This document shows, piece after piece, positions 1-10,470 of a stretch of DNA of 64,000 nucleotides. How positions within the stretch are numbered: position 1 is the first letter of the stretch; each line of letters starts with the position of its first letter. The stretch is from Strigamia acuminata (Eukaryota > Arthropoda > Chilopoda > Geophilomorpha > Linotaeniidae), in assembly GCA_949358305.1 (NCBI GenBank), contig OX442324.1:9087601-9151600 (forward strand), read 5' to 3'. The translations under genes were made by a program, and so were the position numbers. Under the pieces are notes generated by a model. It had not been told where the DNA came from. It saw only the letters and a list, made by a program, of their open reading frames with translations, and made no database searches.

Positions 1-2376
1 TTGCGAAGGAATGTGCACGAAAACTTTGGAGCCGATACATCTTAAATGTCTCAACGACATTTTCTTGTTATAAAACAAGTTATAAGGGGTTTTCCCACTT
101 AAGCTTGCATGTGGGAATCTATTTTTAAGATAGACAACTGTCACGGCTAATTCTGCCCACAAACCCTTTGGAAAATTGTTTTCGAAGAGCATGGCTCTAA
201 TTCCCCCAACAATTGTTCTGTTTGCTCTTTCGGCCACGGAATTCATTTCTGGGGAGTAGGGGTTTGTTTGGATGCACTTAAGCCCAATAGAAGCCGCATA
301 GTCATCCCACTTTTTCGACACAAACTCCCCGCCGTTGTCTGTCTTGATGCATTTGACTTTTTTCCCGGTGCTGCGCTCAACTTGTGTTTGCCATCGTTTG
401 AAACGCTCAAAAGCATCCCCCTTGTTTTTAATAATTTCCACCCACATAAAACGTGAGTAATCGTCCACGATTATCAAGTAATAGCTGGCCCCACCAAGAG
501 ATTTAAAAGGTTGAGGGCCCCACAGATCCATGTGGATTACTTCCAAAATTCCCTTTGTAGAAATTTCTGGGATGGGGGAAAAGGTTGCCCTAGTACTCTT
601 TGCCTTCGAACACGCGTCGCAAGGCGAAAGTTCTTTGTCGGAGAGTTTAACTCCGAAAATGTCGGGTGAAACTTCCATTTTTGCAATTCCACTTGCATTA
701 AAATGGCCCATTCTGGAGTGCCAAATATTCATTGGCTGCGGTTTCACTTTGATCTTTTCGATTTTTCCCCCATTCGAAACATTTTGCCCGTTAGTATCAT
801 TTAAATCGCTTTTCTTAAGATTTGACGCATTTACTAGCGCATTTACGCTCACTTGCTGCTTCGCTGCAGTCTGCACTGCGCCACTCAATGTGTTTAGTAA
901 TGCTGCCTTAAAATCTACTGTTTTTAGTAAAGGATTAACGACACTTTCCCTTTTTACAACATTTTTGACCGAATTTCCACCCACCGCTGCACTCTGTTGC
1001 GCAGAAGGTGCAGTTGTGTTCACAATATTAGCCTCTAATTTGCAGTTAACTTTGTACATCCGATCATTTGTTCTATCTGCAACAAGAAAAGGCTCACTAA
1101 TTCGGTCTTTAAACATGGTCAACTTTCCATTTTTGATAAAAGTTGTGAAACCAGCTTCATCTGTCCGGCCCAGCGATAAGAGATTCTTCTTAAAATTTGG
1201 CGCAAAATAAACATTTTGCAGTGTGATTTCCCTACATCTGCCTGCATAACAAGATGTGATCAACACGTTTCCAATGCCCTCAATTTTAGATTTACCTTCC
1301 CCCTGCTGGACACTATAGCCGGACAGTGGCTTGAAGGTCACGAACCAACTTCTATTAAATGAAAAGTGATCTGTCGCACCGGTATCTATGTACCAGTGCG
1401 GATCAAAGTCGCAATGCGACATTAGAGACAATGGTGGTGACAAGGTGACTTCCTCTTCAGTTTGATGAACTGCCGCCGAGAACATTGTCAATGGTTCATC
1501 AAAGATGTCAACTTGTCCCAAATTGGCCTTTTTGGTCTTTCCACCACGGCCACGTCCTCGTGCAGTGCCTTTTGCTAGCTGTGCAGAGGTGCCACCTCGT
1601 TGGCTTTGCATATTCGCTTGTTGTTTGGGCGGTGACGGGCACTCTCTCGCAAAGTGACCAGTGCCGCCGCAGGAAAAACAAGTTCGAGGTGTAAATGGTT
1701 GATTTCCGCCTTTTCCGCGTTGGAATCGCCCTTTTCCAAAGAATGCGCCTGCATTATCAGTGGAATCCTGTGTACGCATACCATAGGAGTCTGAAGCTTC
1801 AAATAAACGATTATACTCTCCTAATAATCGCTCTTTCACTTTTGCAGTGGTGAAGTCCAAATCATCCCAGTGGTACATTATCTGCTTAATTGTCTCATAA
1901 GTTGTTGGCAGAAAATCCATGTATTGAAATGCGATTTCCTCATCCGTCGGTATAACTTTGACGTTCGCGAGTTCTGCGACTTTTCTGTCGACACGGGCCA
2001 GAAAACACATCATCTCCTCGTTGTCCATTAGATGCATTTGCAGGAACTCGCGCCTCAATCTGCCCTTCCGGGCGCGTGTGGTGGGCTGGTAAGCATCCCG
2101 GATTGCTTCCCACGCTCCTTTAGAAGTATCCTTGGCAACGGCCACGAGCTGTTGCGCTTCTTCGCAACTCAAGCATATCGTGGACCACGCCCGCTTCTCA
2201 CGCACTTTGAAATCCCGTTTCTCTTTGGCTGTGGCGTTGGGACCCGGCACAGTCTCGTCGCCCGTCACGTGGTCCCACACGCCTTGCTGGGATAACAATA
2301 ACTTCACACCTATCGCCCATTGTCCCATTTAGTTTTTTAATCGACTTGTAATCGTCGTATTTTTCCTCCGACGCCA
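1..2376 (-). pseudogene. copia-a gag-protease-integrase polyprotein, 3' part outside window, one early frameshift
   Basis: This is the retrotransposon polyprotein that builds the capsid and integrates the cDNA. From the ATG at 2376 the frame starts MASEEKYDDYKSIKKLNGT and then shifts near 2319-2324; the next frame (WAIGVKLLLSQQGVWDHVTG) continues without a stop to position 1. In order I see Gag, a CCHC knuckle (CFSCGGTGHFAREC, near 1680), a retroviral-type protease motif (IDTGATDHF, near 1390), the pre-integrase WHSRMGHFN and CDACSKAK zinc residues, and integrase with HMDLWGP, KTDNGGEF and SVAERANRT, so all three catalytic acids are present. The shift looks like a loss of a few bases at a site where relatives have two or three more codons. 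With that lesion Gag could not be made as one chain. Confidence 0.8.
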
Positions 2377-2567
2377 TATCTAGTCGATTCGTCACGGAGA
2401 TTGCACTTTTTCACAAAATAAATCGTCGCACGCACCAAATGAAGCACAAAACACACTTTTTACGCTTTTACAAGTGGCGTAAACCCCCAAAAGGTTTAGG
2501 CGAAAATTATACAGTCTCCCTTGGACAAATCTCACTAAATGAGACGAAAAACTTTACGTAGTATCTC

Positions 2568-2607
2568 CCGAGTTCCGACCGGACTCCTAGGACCGCGGGA
2601 CACTCGG
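2568..2607 (-). promoter_or_regulatory. copia-a leader hairpin, shared with copia-c, -f and -g
   Basis: In element orientation the stem is CCGAGT ... ACTCGG, with the motif TCCCGCGGTCCTAGG in the loop and GGCCACC overlapping the 5' arm. The 3' arm ends 191 nt before the gag ATG. Three other copia leaders in this window have the same loop motif with different but complementary stems, which argues for an RNA structure. Its function is unknown; packaging, dimerisation or translation control are all possible. Confidence 0.55.
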
Positions 2608-3455
2608 TGGCCAGAGAAAGCCTACGCAAAAATACAATTCCACTACGCGACTGCGTAAAGGGTGGAAAGGATACTACAAGACCCCCGAACAAAACCTTAA
2701 GCCTATTAACAAGGAATTTCGACAACTTAAAACTAAATAATAGTTGGCAGGGTGAAAATCCGTTGTTTTGCGGGTTGGTTTGCGTCGCAAAAATTCCCTC
2801 GTTGATCCCACGTCGTGAAATCGATTCACGTCGACTCAACGTGCTCGTCCGCACCTTCGTAGGATGTGCTCCGTGCACAAAACCTCGGGAAAAAGCCAGC
2901 GCGTATGTTTAACCCGCTAACTGGTCTTCTGGTCGAATGCCTGCGCGTATGTTTAACCCGCTAACAGGACTTCTCTGCTCAATTGGAAAAATCACGTCGA
3001 TTTTCGTCTGCTTTGACGAAAAATTCGATCGCCGTCGAAGATCCGCTTCGCCCGATGCCTTCCGTGCTTTCCCACGGCGAAACAGGCCAAAACGATCCAA
3101 AAACGACGTAATTTCGACGTATTTTCGCGTCGAATCACGATGAGAGCGTGCGTCGATCCGTACACACGATTCTCCACTGGCTTCACGGCTCGTCGCGATG
3201 AAACCAAAACAAAATGGCGCCCGCAGAAGAAAATCTTCTTTATATCGAGCAATGTGCTTATTTCGCACAGAATTTCGACAATTCTTACACTGTTCGATCC
3301 AGGAATGCTTCCGCAAACGTCCGCCCACGTTGTCAGCTTTTCAAACACCTCGAATCCGACGATACGTCTCTGCGACGATACTGGCGAGGATCCGCGATGT
3401 CCGTTTCTTCACGAAACTTGCCGCAAACGTATCACAAACGGTTGGCCGCGTCGTC

Positions 3456-3473
3456 AACCATCCTCTGCTACCA
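3456..3473 (-). other. copia-a primer-binding site (initiator tRNA-Met 3' end)
   Basis: On the minus strand this reads TGGTAGCAGAGGATGGTT. That is the exact complement of the last 18 nt of the eukaryotic initiator tRNA-Met as I know it (ending AACCATCCTCTGCTACCA). It directly follows the LTR, where minus-strand cDNA synthesis is primed. Confidence 0.85.
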
Positions 3474-3940
3474 TATGATAGGTTTGTAGGCGCCGGACAT
3501 CAATGAAAAGGAGCTGACACTCGATTTAAACGGTACGGGAACTCGCATTATGCGACCGCCATCTTTATTCGTCACGAACAACAGTAAAAGCGACTGCTTT
3601 GAGGCTAGCCGCTCTCAAAGTATGAATACAAGCTTACAATAGAACAAATCATTGTTAACAAGCAATGATTTGTCCTTTACATGATAAACAGTAAGGGAGG
3701 AGCAAATAATCGATAAACAACTTAAAAGCAATGGAATAACTAAACGAATATTGCTCATTTGAGCGGACGACGAGAAGGCACATCTTTACAAGTAAATAAA
3801 CTAGTTGCGGCACATAACAAGCAGGGTAAAAATCGGGATCAACTAGTTTAACTAAGTCACAGCAAAGTAAAGACATGCACGTTGCATTTAGCCATAAATA
3901 TGCAACTAATAAATCTCAAACAGTTGGGCATTTCCCAACA
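3474..3940 (-). repeat. copia-a 5' LTR (467 bp)
   Basis: The minus strand starts TGTTGGGAAATG and ends just before the primer-binding site with CCTATCATA. The length and internal motifs match the copia-c LTR (381 bp). Both share a stem-loop at 3644-3673 (arms ACAAATCATTG and CAATGATTTGT) and the following TCCTTTACAT block. Confidence 0.75.
3644..3673 (-). promoter_or_regulatory. Stem-loop in copia-a LTR
   Basis: There are perfect 11-bp arms around an 8-nt loop. The copia-c LTRs have a stem-loop in the same place with arms ACAAATCAATG and CATTGATTTGT, a base-pair swap that keeps pairing. It could act as an R-region RNA structure or as a binding site for a dimeric protein. Confidence 0.45.
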
Positions 3941-4375
3941 GAATTAACATAGACCGCTCTGTGTTGAATCTATGTAGACCGTTAATGTCGATGCGATGTT
4001 AAATCTATGTCACAGTTCTATCCCAATTTAATTTTAACATAGATTTAACATAGACTGCTCTATGTTGAATCAACATAGACCGATTTATGTTGAATTAACA
4101 TAGAATGCTCTGTGTTAAATCTATGTAGACCGTTAATGTCGATGCAATGTTAAATCTATGTCAATGTTCTATCCCAATTTAATTTAACATAGATTTAGCA
4201 TAGACCGCTCTATGCTGAATCAACAGAGAGTGATTGATGTTGAATTAACATAGACCGCTCTGTGTTGAATCTGTGTAGACCGTTAATGTGGATGCGATGT
4301 TAAATCTATGTCAACATTATATCCCAAAATAAATTTAACATAGATTCAACACTGTGTTGAATCAATAGAGACCGA
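3941..4375. repeat. Tandem repeat, period about 150 bp, three copies
   Basis: Copies start at 3941, 4092 and 4242, each with GAATTAACATAGA. The unit is full of short palindromes built from AACATAGATT and ATCTATGTT. The third copy decays near 4375. The motif recurs in the array at 8317-8737, so the two arrays may be the ends of one element or parts of a dispersed satellite. Confidence 0.75.
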
Positions 4376-4672
4376 CGGTGACTTGGAGTTGATGTAATTG
4401 TTTATTCAAGAAATGCTCGTTTGAAGTTGTATATTTTCACTTTCAAATACAATTTTGATAAGTTTGACAACTGCAGTCATTTACTATCATCACATTTACA
4501 CATAAAAAGCTGAAATAAAAGTAATACTATAATTTAATTTATGGGTTTTATTTAAAATGAAAAGAAAATTTTATGTTTTACATTTTTTGAATTGAAAAAT
4601 AAAATACGACGTAATAAAAAATTGAGATTTTGTTAGCTCGATATTTTTAAAAGAAATATTAAAATGAGATTT
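4376..4672. other. AT-rich stretch with no gene seen
   Basis: This is about 300 bp between the tandem array and the helicase pseudogene. No open frame or repeat stands out. It could include the 3' untranslated tail of the retrocopy. Confidence 0.4.
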
Positions 4673-5218
4673 TTACATTTCGCTGTATGACGACAAGTCA
4701 ATTTCATCGGGCAAAACGCTGATATCAACTTTAAATCGGCTTTGAACACCATTTAAAATTTTAGCATTGTCTTCGAGACTGACGAACGAAATCGCCAAAC
4801 CATTGGTCCCAAACCGACCCCCATGCGTAACTGTGTAAATATGTATTCGAATTCTCCGGCATATCGTAATTAAAAACAACATTAACTCTCTCGATATCCA
4901 TCCCACGTCCGAACAAATTCGTCACGACTAAAATCCGCTTTTGAAAATTTTTGAAAGCGAGTTCCCGAGTGTGGCACATGACCAATACGAATACGTGGCC
5001 ATCGACGGCGACGAGTTGTTGAAATGTGGTCAATACGAACACGGTCGTTTTGCCCAAGCCCGATTTGGCTTGAGGATTGCTTGCGGAATACATTCGTGTT
5101 GCACTTCGGACGGGATGTTCGAATCGAATCCACAGTCGATAATCGCGCGCAGCAATTCGGGTTTGAGTAAGAAATCGCGGAATGCAGAACTGTGGACTGA
5201 TGTGTACGAATCTTTCAC
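4673..5218 (-). pseudogene. DDX39B/UAP56 (Hel25E) DEAD-box RNA helicase pseudogene, probably a retrocopy
   Basis: Three minus-strand frames together recall the mRNA-export helicase UAP56. The N-terminal part contains [19 protein letters not shown] and [14 protein letters not shown] second frame gives [17 protein letters not shown] (motif I) and [12 protein letters not shown] (motif Ib region), then jumps straight to [20 protein letters not shown] and FNYDMPE (motif V region). A third frame gives the C-terminus with [12 protein letters not shown] and [13 protein letters not shown]. At least two frameshifts and the loss of roughly 150-200 central residues (the SAT region and DECD box are absent) rule out a working 427-aa helicase. 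The exons are continuous, which favours a processed retrocopy. That the family is UAP56 is well supported; the retrocopy origin is inference. Confidence 0.85.
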
Positions 5219-5865
5219 TTCTTTCGTATTTTTGACGAAAAATCGAGAAATAAATCACTACAAATAAAGAAATAAAGAAATAATGTCCTACCGTCAACAA
5301 TGTATACAAATCTATAAGCACGAGTAGGGCGATTGTAGAGAAGAAATTCGAATGCACTCGTGAATAAAAAATGACAATGCTTTTGTAAAAAAGGCTGAAA
5401 TATCAAGAAGAACGACCAAACACGATGAAATATTTATATTTTACATACGAGTTAAGTAATAACAAAAAAAAAACATAAAACGATGATTTTAAATACTTAA
5501 TTTAAATTTCGGAGTAAAGACAAGTCGAGGTGCTTGTTCATGTGATTTTCTTCAATCTTAAGCGAGCCCACGGGAGGACTGGGATGAAGACCGATCGTTC
5601 GTTTGGTTATTATGAGAAATTTCAGTGAATTCGTCTTCGGAACTGTGGATTTTCTTTTCGATAGAAGGATTTCGTGTTTTTATGGAGGAAATGTGCGAAA
5701 TTTGATGGTTTTGGGCCATTAATCGAGGTTTAAAACGATTTTGAGTGTTTTAATTTGTGGTTTCACGAAATGTGTGACTTTTTGGTCGGTAATCGAAGTT
5801 AAAATCGATTGAAAATTATTGAAAACGTCGAAATCTCGAATATAAACTCAAATTTATAAGGAACT

Positions 5866-6213
5866 ATGAGATCGCGCGGGAAGCGGGTGATGTTTGCGAT
5901 TTTTACAAAGATGGAATCGGGATCGTCGAATTTCTGCGTTACGAAGACACAAAGAATGCGCAGAAAGTTGGACAATTCGAAGTTTCAATCGCACGAGGTG
6001 GGTTGTTGTTTGTATTAATTTTAATTGCGTAGTTTCGTGTTTTTATTGATTTTATTTGGGTTTTTTCCCTAGTTGCAGCAGTTTACCTCCGGTAAGATTC
6101 TGCGCCAAACGAAGAGCGGATGGCCGAAAGGAGTGAAGAGGGGATCGCCACAAGCGAAACGAAAGCGAGGACAGCAACGACGAGGAAGAGGAGAAATTGA
6201 GGAGAACGAATAG
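5866..6213 (+). CDS. Possible two-exon small protein (90 aa), unrecognised
   Basis: An ATG at 5866 opens 44 codons to 5997. This is followed by a 75-bp candidate intron (GTGGGT ... TTTTTTCCCTAG, 5998-6072), and the second exon (6073-6213) is in phase and ends in TAG. The product would be very basic, with a KRKRGQQRRGRGE-like tail. I recognise no family. Splice signals and phase fit, but the neighbourhood is full of gene debris, so it may be a captured fragment or chance. Confidence 0.3.
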
Positions 6214-6666
6214 AACTCAACGAACAACCACGTTAATTTCGACGTTGAGGAGTCTAATGTGGAGCGAGGAGACGAAATGATTATTATTAATTAAATTACG
6301 TATTTTATTTCACATTTGAACACGAGATAAGGACATTGCATTGTTGAATGTGTCATCAATACAGTCAATCGAGACTTCAAAATGAATTCGAGGTGTTGAA
6401 ATAGCTCGGCAAAGGTGGTTTCGGTGATATGTTAAAAGTGTGTAATAAACTCGATGGAAGAGTGTAGCTATAAAGAGAATCATGTTTAACCAACATAATA
6501 AACTGTTGAATAAGAAAATAACTCGAGAAGTGAAACTTTTATCGTGACTCAATCATAAAAATGTCGTTGGATAAATAAAAAAAATCGAAGAAAGAGGAAT
6601 TTTAATTCGGTTTTTGCAGATATTTCTGCTTGTGGATCGAAACTGTGTTGGTTGATAATGCGGACG

Positions 6667-6800
6667 AAACGACATCGTCAGACACTCCGACGTCCGAAAC
6701 TACATCGTCGGACATTCGGACGTCCAAAACGACATCGTCGGACACTCCGACGTTCGAAACGACATCGTCGGACACTCCGACGTCCGAAACGACTGAAACG
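6667..6800 (+). repeat. 30-bp minisatellite, about 4.5 copies
   Basis: The unit is ACATCGTCGGACACTCCGAC followed by GTCCGAAACG, with a few substitutions. Because 30 is divisible by three, every frame stays open through it, giving Thr/Ser-rich or Arg-rich readings; I do not take these as evidence of a protein. Confidence 0.8.
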
Positions 6801-7034
6801 AGCGTCGTTTGATGCTGTTACAGCATTCGAGCGGATACCGATGGATGTTTGCTTAAGTAATACGAAGATTCCAGTTTTAAGTCTGAGAAATATGGATTGG
6901 GAATCCAACGGCGATAATTTATTTTCCGCCTAAAATCATCGAGAGCCGATTCTCGATCGCTTCCGTTCTCTCCGTCACTGATCCCTCTCAATTATGACGT
7001 CATCGTAACGTCATTGGGCAGAATCAAAGTCACG

Positions 7035-7052
7035 ACACACACACACACACAC
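7035..7052. repeat. (AC)n microsatellite
   Basis: Nine AC dinucleotides in a row. Confidence 0.9.
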
Positions 7053-7189
7053 GTGGCAAAGGTTATGAAGATTTGCATCGGCAGTGCACACAGATTTGAA
7101 TCGTTAAAATATTTATAATTGTAATTGTAATTCAATTTGTATACTTATTTTGATTTTTTTTCAAATATTTTTTTTGATTTTGCTAGGAT

Positions 7190-7249
7190 TTTTGCAGTTA
7201 GGCCTAATTTTTAGCAACGCATGATTAAAAATTAGGCCTAACTGCAAAA
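7190..7249. repeat. Perfect 24-bp inverted repeat
   Basis: The arm TTTTGCAGTTAGGCCTAATT plus TTTA is followed by a 12-nt spacer and its exact complement. It may be a remnant of a miniature inverted-repeat transposon or an RNA hairpin in a former untranslated region. Confidence 0.8.
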
Positions 7250-7309
7250 ACCGACTCGTACGCCAAATACACATTCATGTCGCACCCGAACCACCACGAA
7301 AACGAATTT

Positions 7310-7659
7310 AAATCCGAAAGCCAGCTTCGAAAGCTTCAACTTCAACGACTTCCATCCGTTGATCAGCGTTCTCAGTGACCGAATCGTTCTCGGAGGACGG
7401 AAAGACTTTCAAAGCGGCGAATTACAAGATTACGAAACGGTAAAACAATAAAACAATACAACGGAACGTTTTGATTTCGATTGATTTCGATTTTCTAGGT
7501 TGTTTGGACGACGTGCGTTTCGATCGCATTACGCAGCACCTGCCGATACCACCGGTCGAAAACAGATCCGATTATCCCGAAGTGTTCAACTATTCGCACG
7601 TCGAGTCCGGCTGCGATCCGAAGGCCAAGTGGCCGGACATATACTGCAAACACCTCTAA
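7310..7659 (+). pseudogene. Laminin-G-like domain fragment in two exon-like pieces
   Basis: The first piece reads SVLSDRIVLGGRKDF up to about 7439. A short AT-rich gap with GTAAAAC and TTTTCTAG looks like a 60-bp intron. The second piece reads GCLDDVRFDRITQHLPIPPV, then FNYSHVESGCDP, and ends in a stop at 7659. The LGG and GCLDDVR motifs with the late Cys are typical of laminin G domains in cadherin, Fat or neurexin type surface proteins. The two pieces do not join in phase across the apparent splice sites, so I call it a captured or decayed fragment. Which parent gene it came from is open. Confidence 0.5.
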
Positions 7660-7799
7660 TTAAACCACGATTGCAGGAGCAACGCGGGCTTCGTGACGAA
7701 CTGAATGGGGCTGTGCGGTTCTGCAGCGACCAGCGAACCCGAGTCCAAAAAATATACAAGTTTTTGATCAAAAATTGGACTTTTTATCAGCGATGATGA

Positions 7800-8170
7800 A
7801 GATCTGGGCAACGGATTCCCATTCCGTTCGTGCTGGATCCGTATACGGACGAAACCATTGCCAACACCTTCCAGATTCAGAACGAACACGTCCGAACCGC
7901 TTCGCGTACGTCAAACGCCAACAGACCCGCATGCTGGATGTAAGTTTTGCGCTTTCGTCAAACACAACTGCGGATTTCCATGCAGAGTAAGAAAAAATAA
8001 AATGCTTAGACATCCATTTTAAAATAATAATAAAATAAATTTTCTTTTAGATGTACGATCTGTAAAATTCAGCAAAAGTATCGAGCATGAAAACCGATTG
8101 CACCCAACCCAAAAACGCCTGCCAAGAAAACCAAATCATCCAGTCGTGCAACAATGGAACAATGGGGGAC
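7800..8170 (+). other. Possible further exon fragments, unrecognised
   Basis: One frame reads IPFVLDPYTDETIANTFQIQ and more up to about 7940, with a protein-like composition. After an AT-rich gap, a Lys/Pro-rich reading (KPIAPNPKTPAKKTKSSSRA) spans about 8088-8150. I cannot assign either. They lie in the same gene-debris block as the helicase and laminin-G pieces. Confidence 0.25.
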
Positions 8171-8316
8171 GTGAAAAAAATCGTTGCATCGCATTTCATT
8201 TTATTACTTGTTTTTGTAAAATATTGTTTTTGTAAACTATTGTTTTTATCTTTTGAAAAAATAAAAAATTTTAAATTTTAATATTTTGTTTTTTTTATAC
8301 ACAACTACGAATATGA

Positions 8317-8737
8317 CGTAGATTTTGACGTAGAATTCGACGTCGATTTGATGTTGTATTGAAGTAGCATTGATCTACAGCTCTATGTCCATGCTATGTC
8401 AAAATCGTGACCAAAATGCGCTAATTCCATGTCAATGCTATGTTGTTTCGGCATAGTTTCATCCTTATTGTACGTTAAATAGACGTAGAATTCTACATAG
8501 AATTCTACGTAGAATTCGACGTAGAATTCGACGTAGAATTCTACGTCGATTTGACGTTGTATTGATGTAGCATCGATCTACAGTTCTATGTCGATGCTAT
8601 GTCAAAATCGTGACGGAAATGCGCTAATTCCATGTCAATGCTATGTAGTTTCGGCATAGTTTCAACCTTAATCTATGTTAAATCTATGTACCAAGATAGA
8701 CGATCGGTATAGATTTAACATAGATTTAACATAGTTT
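8317..8737. repeat. Palindrome-rich tandem array, period about 203 bp, two copies
   Basis: Copies align at 8354 and 8557 (TTGTATTGA, then GTAGCAT and GATCTACAG). Between them are runs of GACGTAGAATTCTACGTC-type palindromes. The right end carries ATCTATGTTAAATCTATGT and its complement, as in the array at 3941-4375. The two arrays bracket the gene-debris block. Confidence 0.7.
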
Positions 8738-9197
8738 TGTTACTTGGGTTATCTCGATATTTCGTTATATTTCGCTTTTGCACACATTGTGTGCTGTCCC
8801 GTATGTAATTCCATACAAGTGTTTTATTATTCAGTATGATTTGTTCTTTAACTTGATTCTGTTGTTAATTGTTGTCACTAGAGTGCTGTGACACTCTGAT
8901 TCACTTTTTCCAACATGGCGCCATGCATGGGTTTTGCACAGCTTAGCCAATGTTTCACCACAAATATAATGTATCATTTCCTTATTAAATTGTTTTATTG
9001 TTTTTACGCATTGTCTTTGCATTAAAGCACTCTCAGTGCTGTTTTCTACGCGCACATAAGCGTCCTTAAGACGTGCGCTTCTCGGAGACGATACTGAACG
9101 TATCGACGACGTCGTGCACGAAGCACGACGCCATTTTCCTTTGTTATATCACGCTTCTCGTCGGCATTTCGCCGACCACTGCGCACTCCTCTGCTAC
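8738..9197 (+). repeat. Solo or remnant copia LTR, copia-d/f/g type
   Basis: The start TGTTACTTGGG and the end CACTCCTCTGCTAC match the termini of the copia-d and copia-f LTRs. Internal blocks (CTGTCCCGTATGTAAT, TGATTTGTTCT, AGAGTGCTGTGACACTCT) also correspond to copia-d read on the other strand. No gag follows. The exact ends and a target duplication could not be fixed. Confidence 0.55.
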
Positions 9198-9501
9198 CGG
9201 TTACCTACAGAAAAGCACTCTAATCCTCTGCTACCAATGTGGAAAAGTTGAAAATAATGAGGCAGGTGGTAAAAATCATCGTGGAGTTTATTAGGCACGA
9301 CTTGGTGCAAAACGTGAAAACATAAGCAATAATAAGGTAAACTTAAAACGAGATACATAATCGGGCAGAATTAAAACACGATAAACGAAATCTATATAAA
9401 ACAAAAGCACAAATACGGGATCTCATTGGATCCATACAGAAATCAATGTTCACTAATTAATAAACCGATAAATATCAAAACAGCAAAGTGAACATTGAGA
9501 A
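9198..9501. other. Junction DNA with an isolated initiator-Met primer-site relic
   Basis: Positions 9223-9236 (ATCCTCTGCTACCA) match the initiator-Met 3' end, as at a minus-strand primer-binding site, but I find no matching LTR beside it. The rest is AT-rich with no recognisable gene. Confidence 0.35.
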
Positions 9502-9720
9502 TCAATAGGAAACAATCAATTTCGGGGAACAAAAAGGCCAACAGAATGACATTTGCGCTCGTTTCTGCTTTTGGTCGAGCTGTTGCAGCCATAATTCGAT
9601 TGTGGCTTGCGGAATCGCAGCTCGCCCGTTCAGCGCGGTGGTGACCGTGATCATCAGTGTGTCGGTAACCAACATGGCCGCCTGGAAGGCTCTGTTCTTC
9701 AACTCAAAGCTTCTCACCAT
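9502..9720 (-). pseudogene. BEL/Pao-type Gag N-terminus, truncated
   Basis: This 72-codon frame starts with an ATG 36 bp inside a BEL-type primer-binding site and LTR. That placement, and its opening MVRSFELKNRAFQAAM, suggest the Gag N-terminus of a BEL/Pao element. The frame ends early and no RT or integrase follows. The assignment rests on position and the primer site more than on the protein, which I cannot match with certainty. Confidence 0.4.
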
Positions 9721-9755
9721 TTTGTTTAAATTGGATTAAATGGGAAATTAAATAC

Positions 9756-9773
9756 TCCCGGGTTTCGGCACCA
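9756..9773 (-). other. BEL/Pao-type primer-binding site
   Basis: On the minus strand it reads TGGTGCCGAAACCCGGGA. This form, directly after the LTR, is characteristic of BEL/Pao elements. I do not assign the tRNA. Confidence 0.65.
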
Positions 9774-9774
9774 A

Positions 9775-10320
9775 TGTTAAATTTGCATAAGTTTAAATCA
9801 ATACAAATTTACCAAACAAATTTCCAAAGTGTTGGATACAAGTGGATGAATAAAGTTGAGATGGTGGTGAAATTCAAAGATGGCGTTGGAGCAAAGTAAA
9901 GGCACAACCATACGTTTAGAGGTAAAAAAGTACACTAAAGTTTATTCTATTTTCAACACAATAGGACATGGGGTAGAGGAATGCAAGTGACGTATTCAGA
10001 GCGCCAATGAGACGGCGCTCACAAGGCAGGGAAAAACCCACACAAATTAAAGGATTAACAGGGCTTTGCCCAATGAGGAATAGGTCAAAACACTCAAATA
10101 GGAAATACAACATACTTAAATATAAAAATGGAAATGCAACAATATTAAAACTAATCAATCTAATTGGAATTGGCAAATTATCAATAAAAATATACAATGG
10201 CAAAGCAATGAAAGTGAAATACAATCAGTAACAGAAAATAACAATTCAAATGGCTATTCAAATATGACACAATAATCAAACAATGATTCATTTCACACGT
10301 AAAATCATCCGATTTTCACA
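9775..10320 (-). repeat. BEL/Pao-type LTR (about 546 bp)
   Basis: On the minus strand it starts TGTGAAAATCGG at 10320 and ends ATTTAACA at 9775, one base from the primer-binding site. It is followed at 10321 by a copia RT fragment, so the element inserted into, or was joined to, an old copia copy. The second LTR is missing. Confidence 0.5.
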
Positions 10321-10321
10321 G

Positions 10322-10470
10322 GTATGTATTCGTCAACTGAGAGGATTTGAAGAAAAGGGAAAAGAAGACTTTGTTTGTTTACTACGCAAGGCCATTTATG
10401 GATTACATCAGAGTGGGCGAGAATGGAATACCGAATTGGATCGCTGTCTGAAATTAATTGGCTTTATACT
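10322..10470 (+). pseudogene. Copia-b-type RT fragment
   Basis: This 149-bp stretch is nearly the same as copia-b 18776-18924 (GFEEKGKEDFVCLLRKAIYG and on), differing at a handful of bases. It covers part of the palm of reverse transcriptase and has no flanking element sequence. Confidence 0.85.

Larger units (their letters stand above)
1..3940 (-). mobile_element. copia-a: Ty1/copia LTR retrotransposon, 5' portion, cut by window start
   Basis: Read on the minus strand, the order is LTR (3474-3940), an 18-nt initiator-Met primer-binding site (3456-3473), a leader of about 1.08 kb, then a gag-pol frame that runs off the window at position 1 inside integrase. RT, RNase H and the 3' LTR must lie to the left. 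The LTR abuts a 150-bp tandem repeat, so the element inserted into that repeat; the five bases after the LTR are GAATT, the expected target duplication, but its partner is outside the window. The integrase and LTR resemble those of copia-c, so the two belong to related subfamilies. Confidence 0.85.

Noticed and set aside
530-1210. A 226-codon plus-strand frame
   Set aside because: It lies opposite the copia-a protease and integrase coding strand, whose protein is clearly recognisable; the plus reading has no domain.
3456-3473. The 3' end of an initiator tRNA gene
   Set aside because: Only 18 nt match, there is no cloverleaf upstream, and the position beside an LTR fits a primer-binding site. 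The same holds at 26466, 34546 and 51324.
3941-4375. A CRISPR-like array
   Set aside because: The repeats are adjacent 150-bp tandem units with no unique spacers, in an animal sequence full of retrotransposons.
5866-6213. Mitochondrial ribosomal protein L33 for the two-exon ORF
   Set aside because: There is only a faint resemblance over about 25 residues and the C-terminal half does not fit.
6630-6933. A Thr/Ser-rich or Arg-rich repeat protein
   Set aside because: The frames are open only because a 30-bp minisatellite keeps every phase; there is no ATG with other support.
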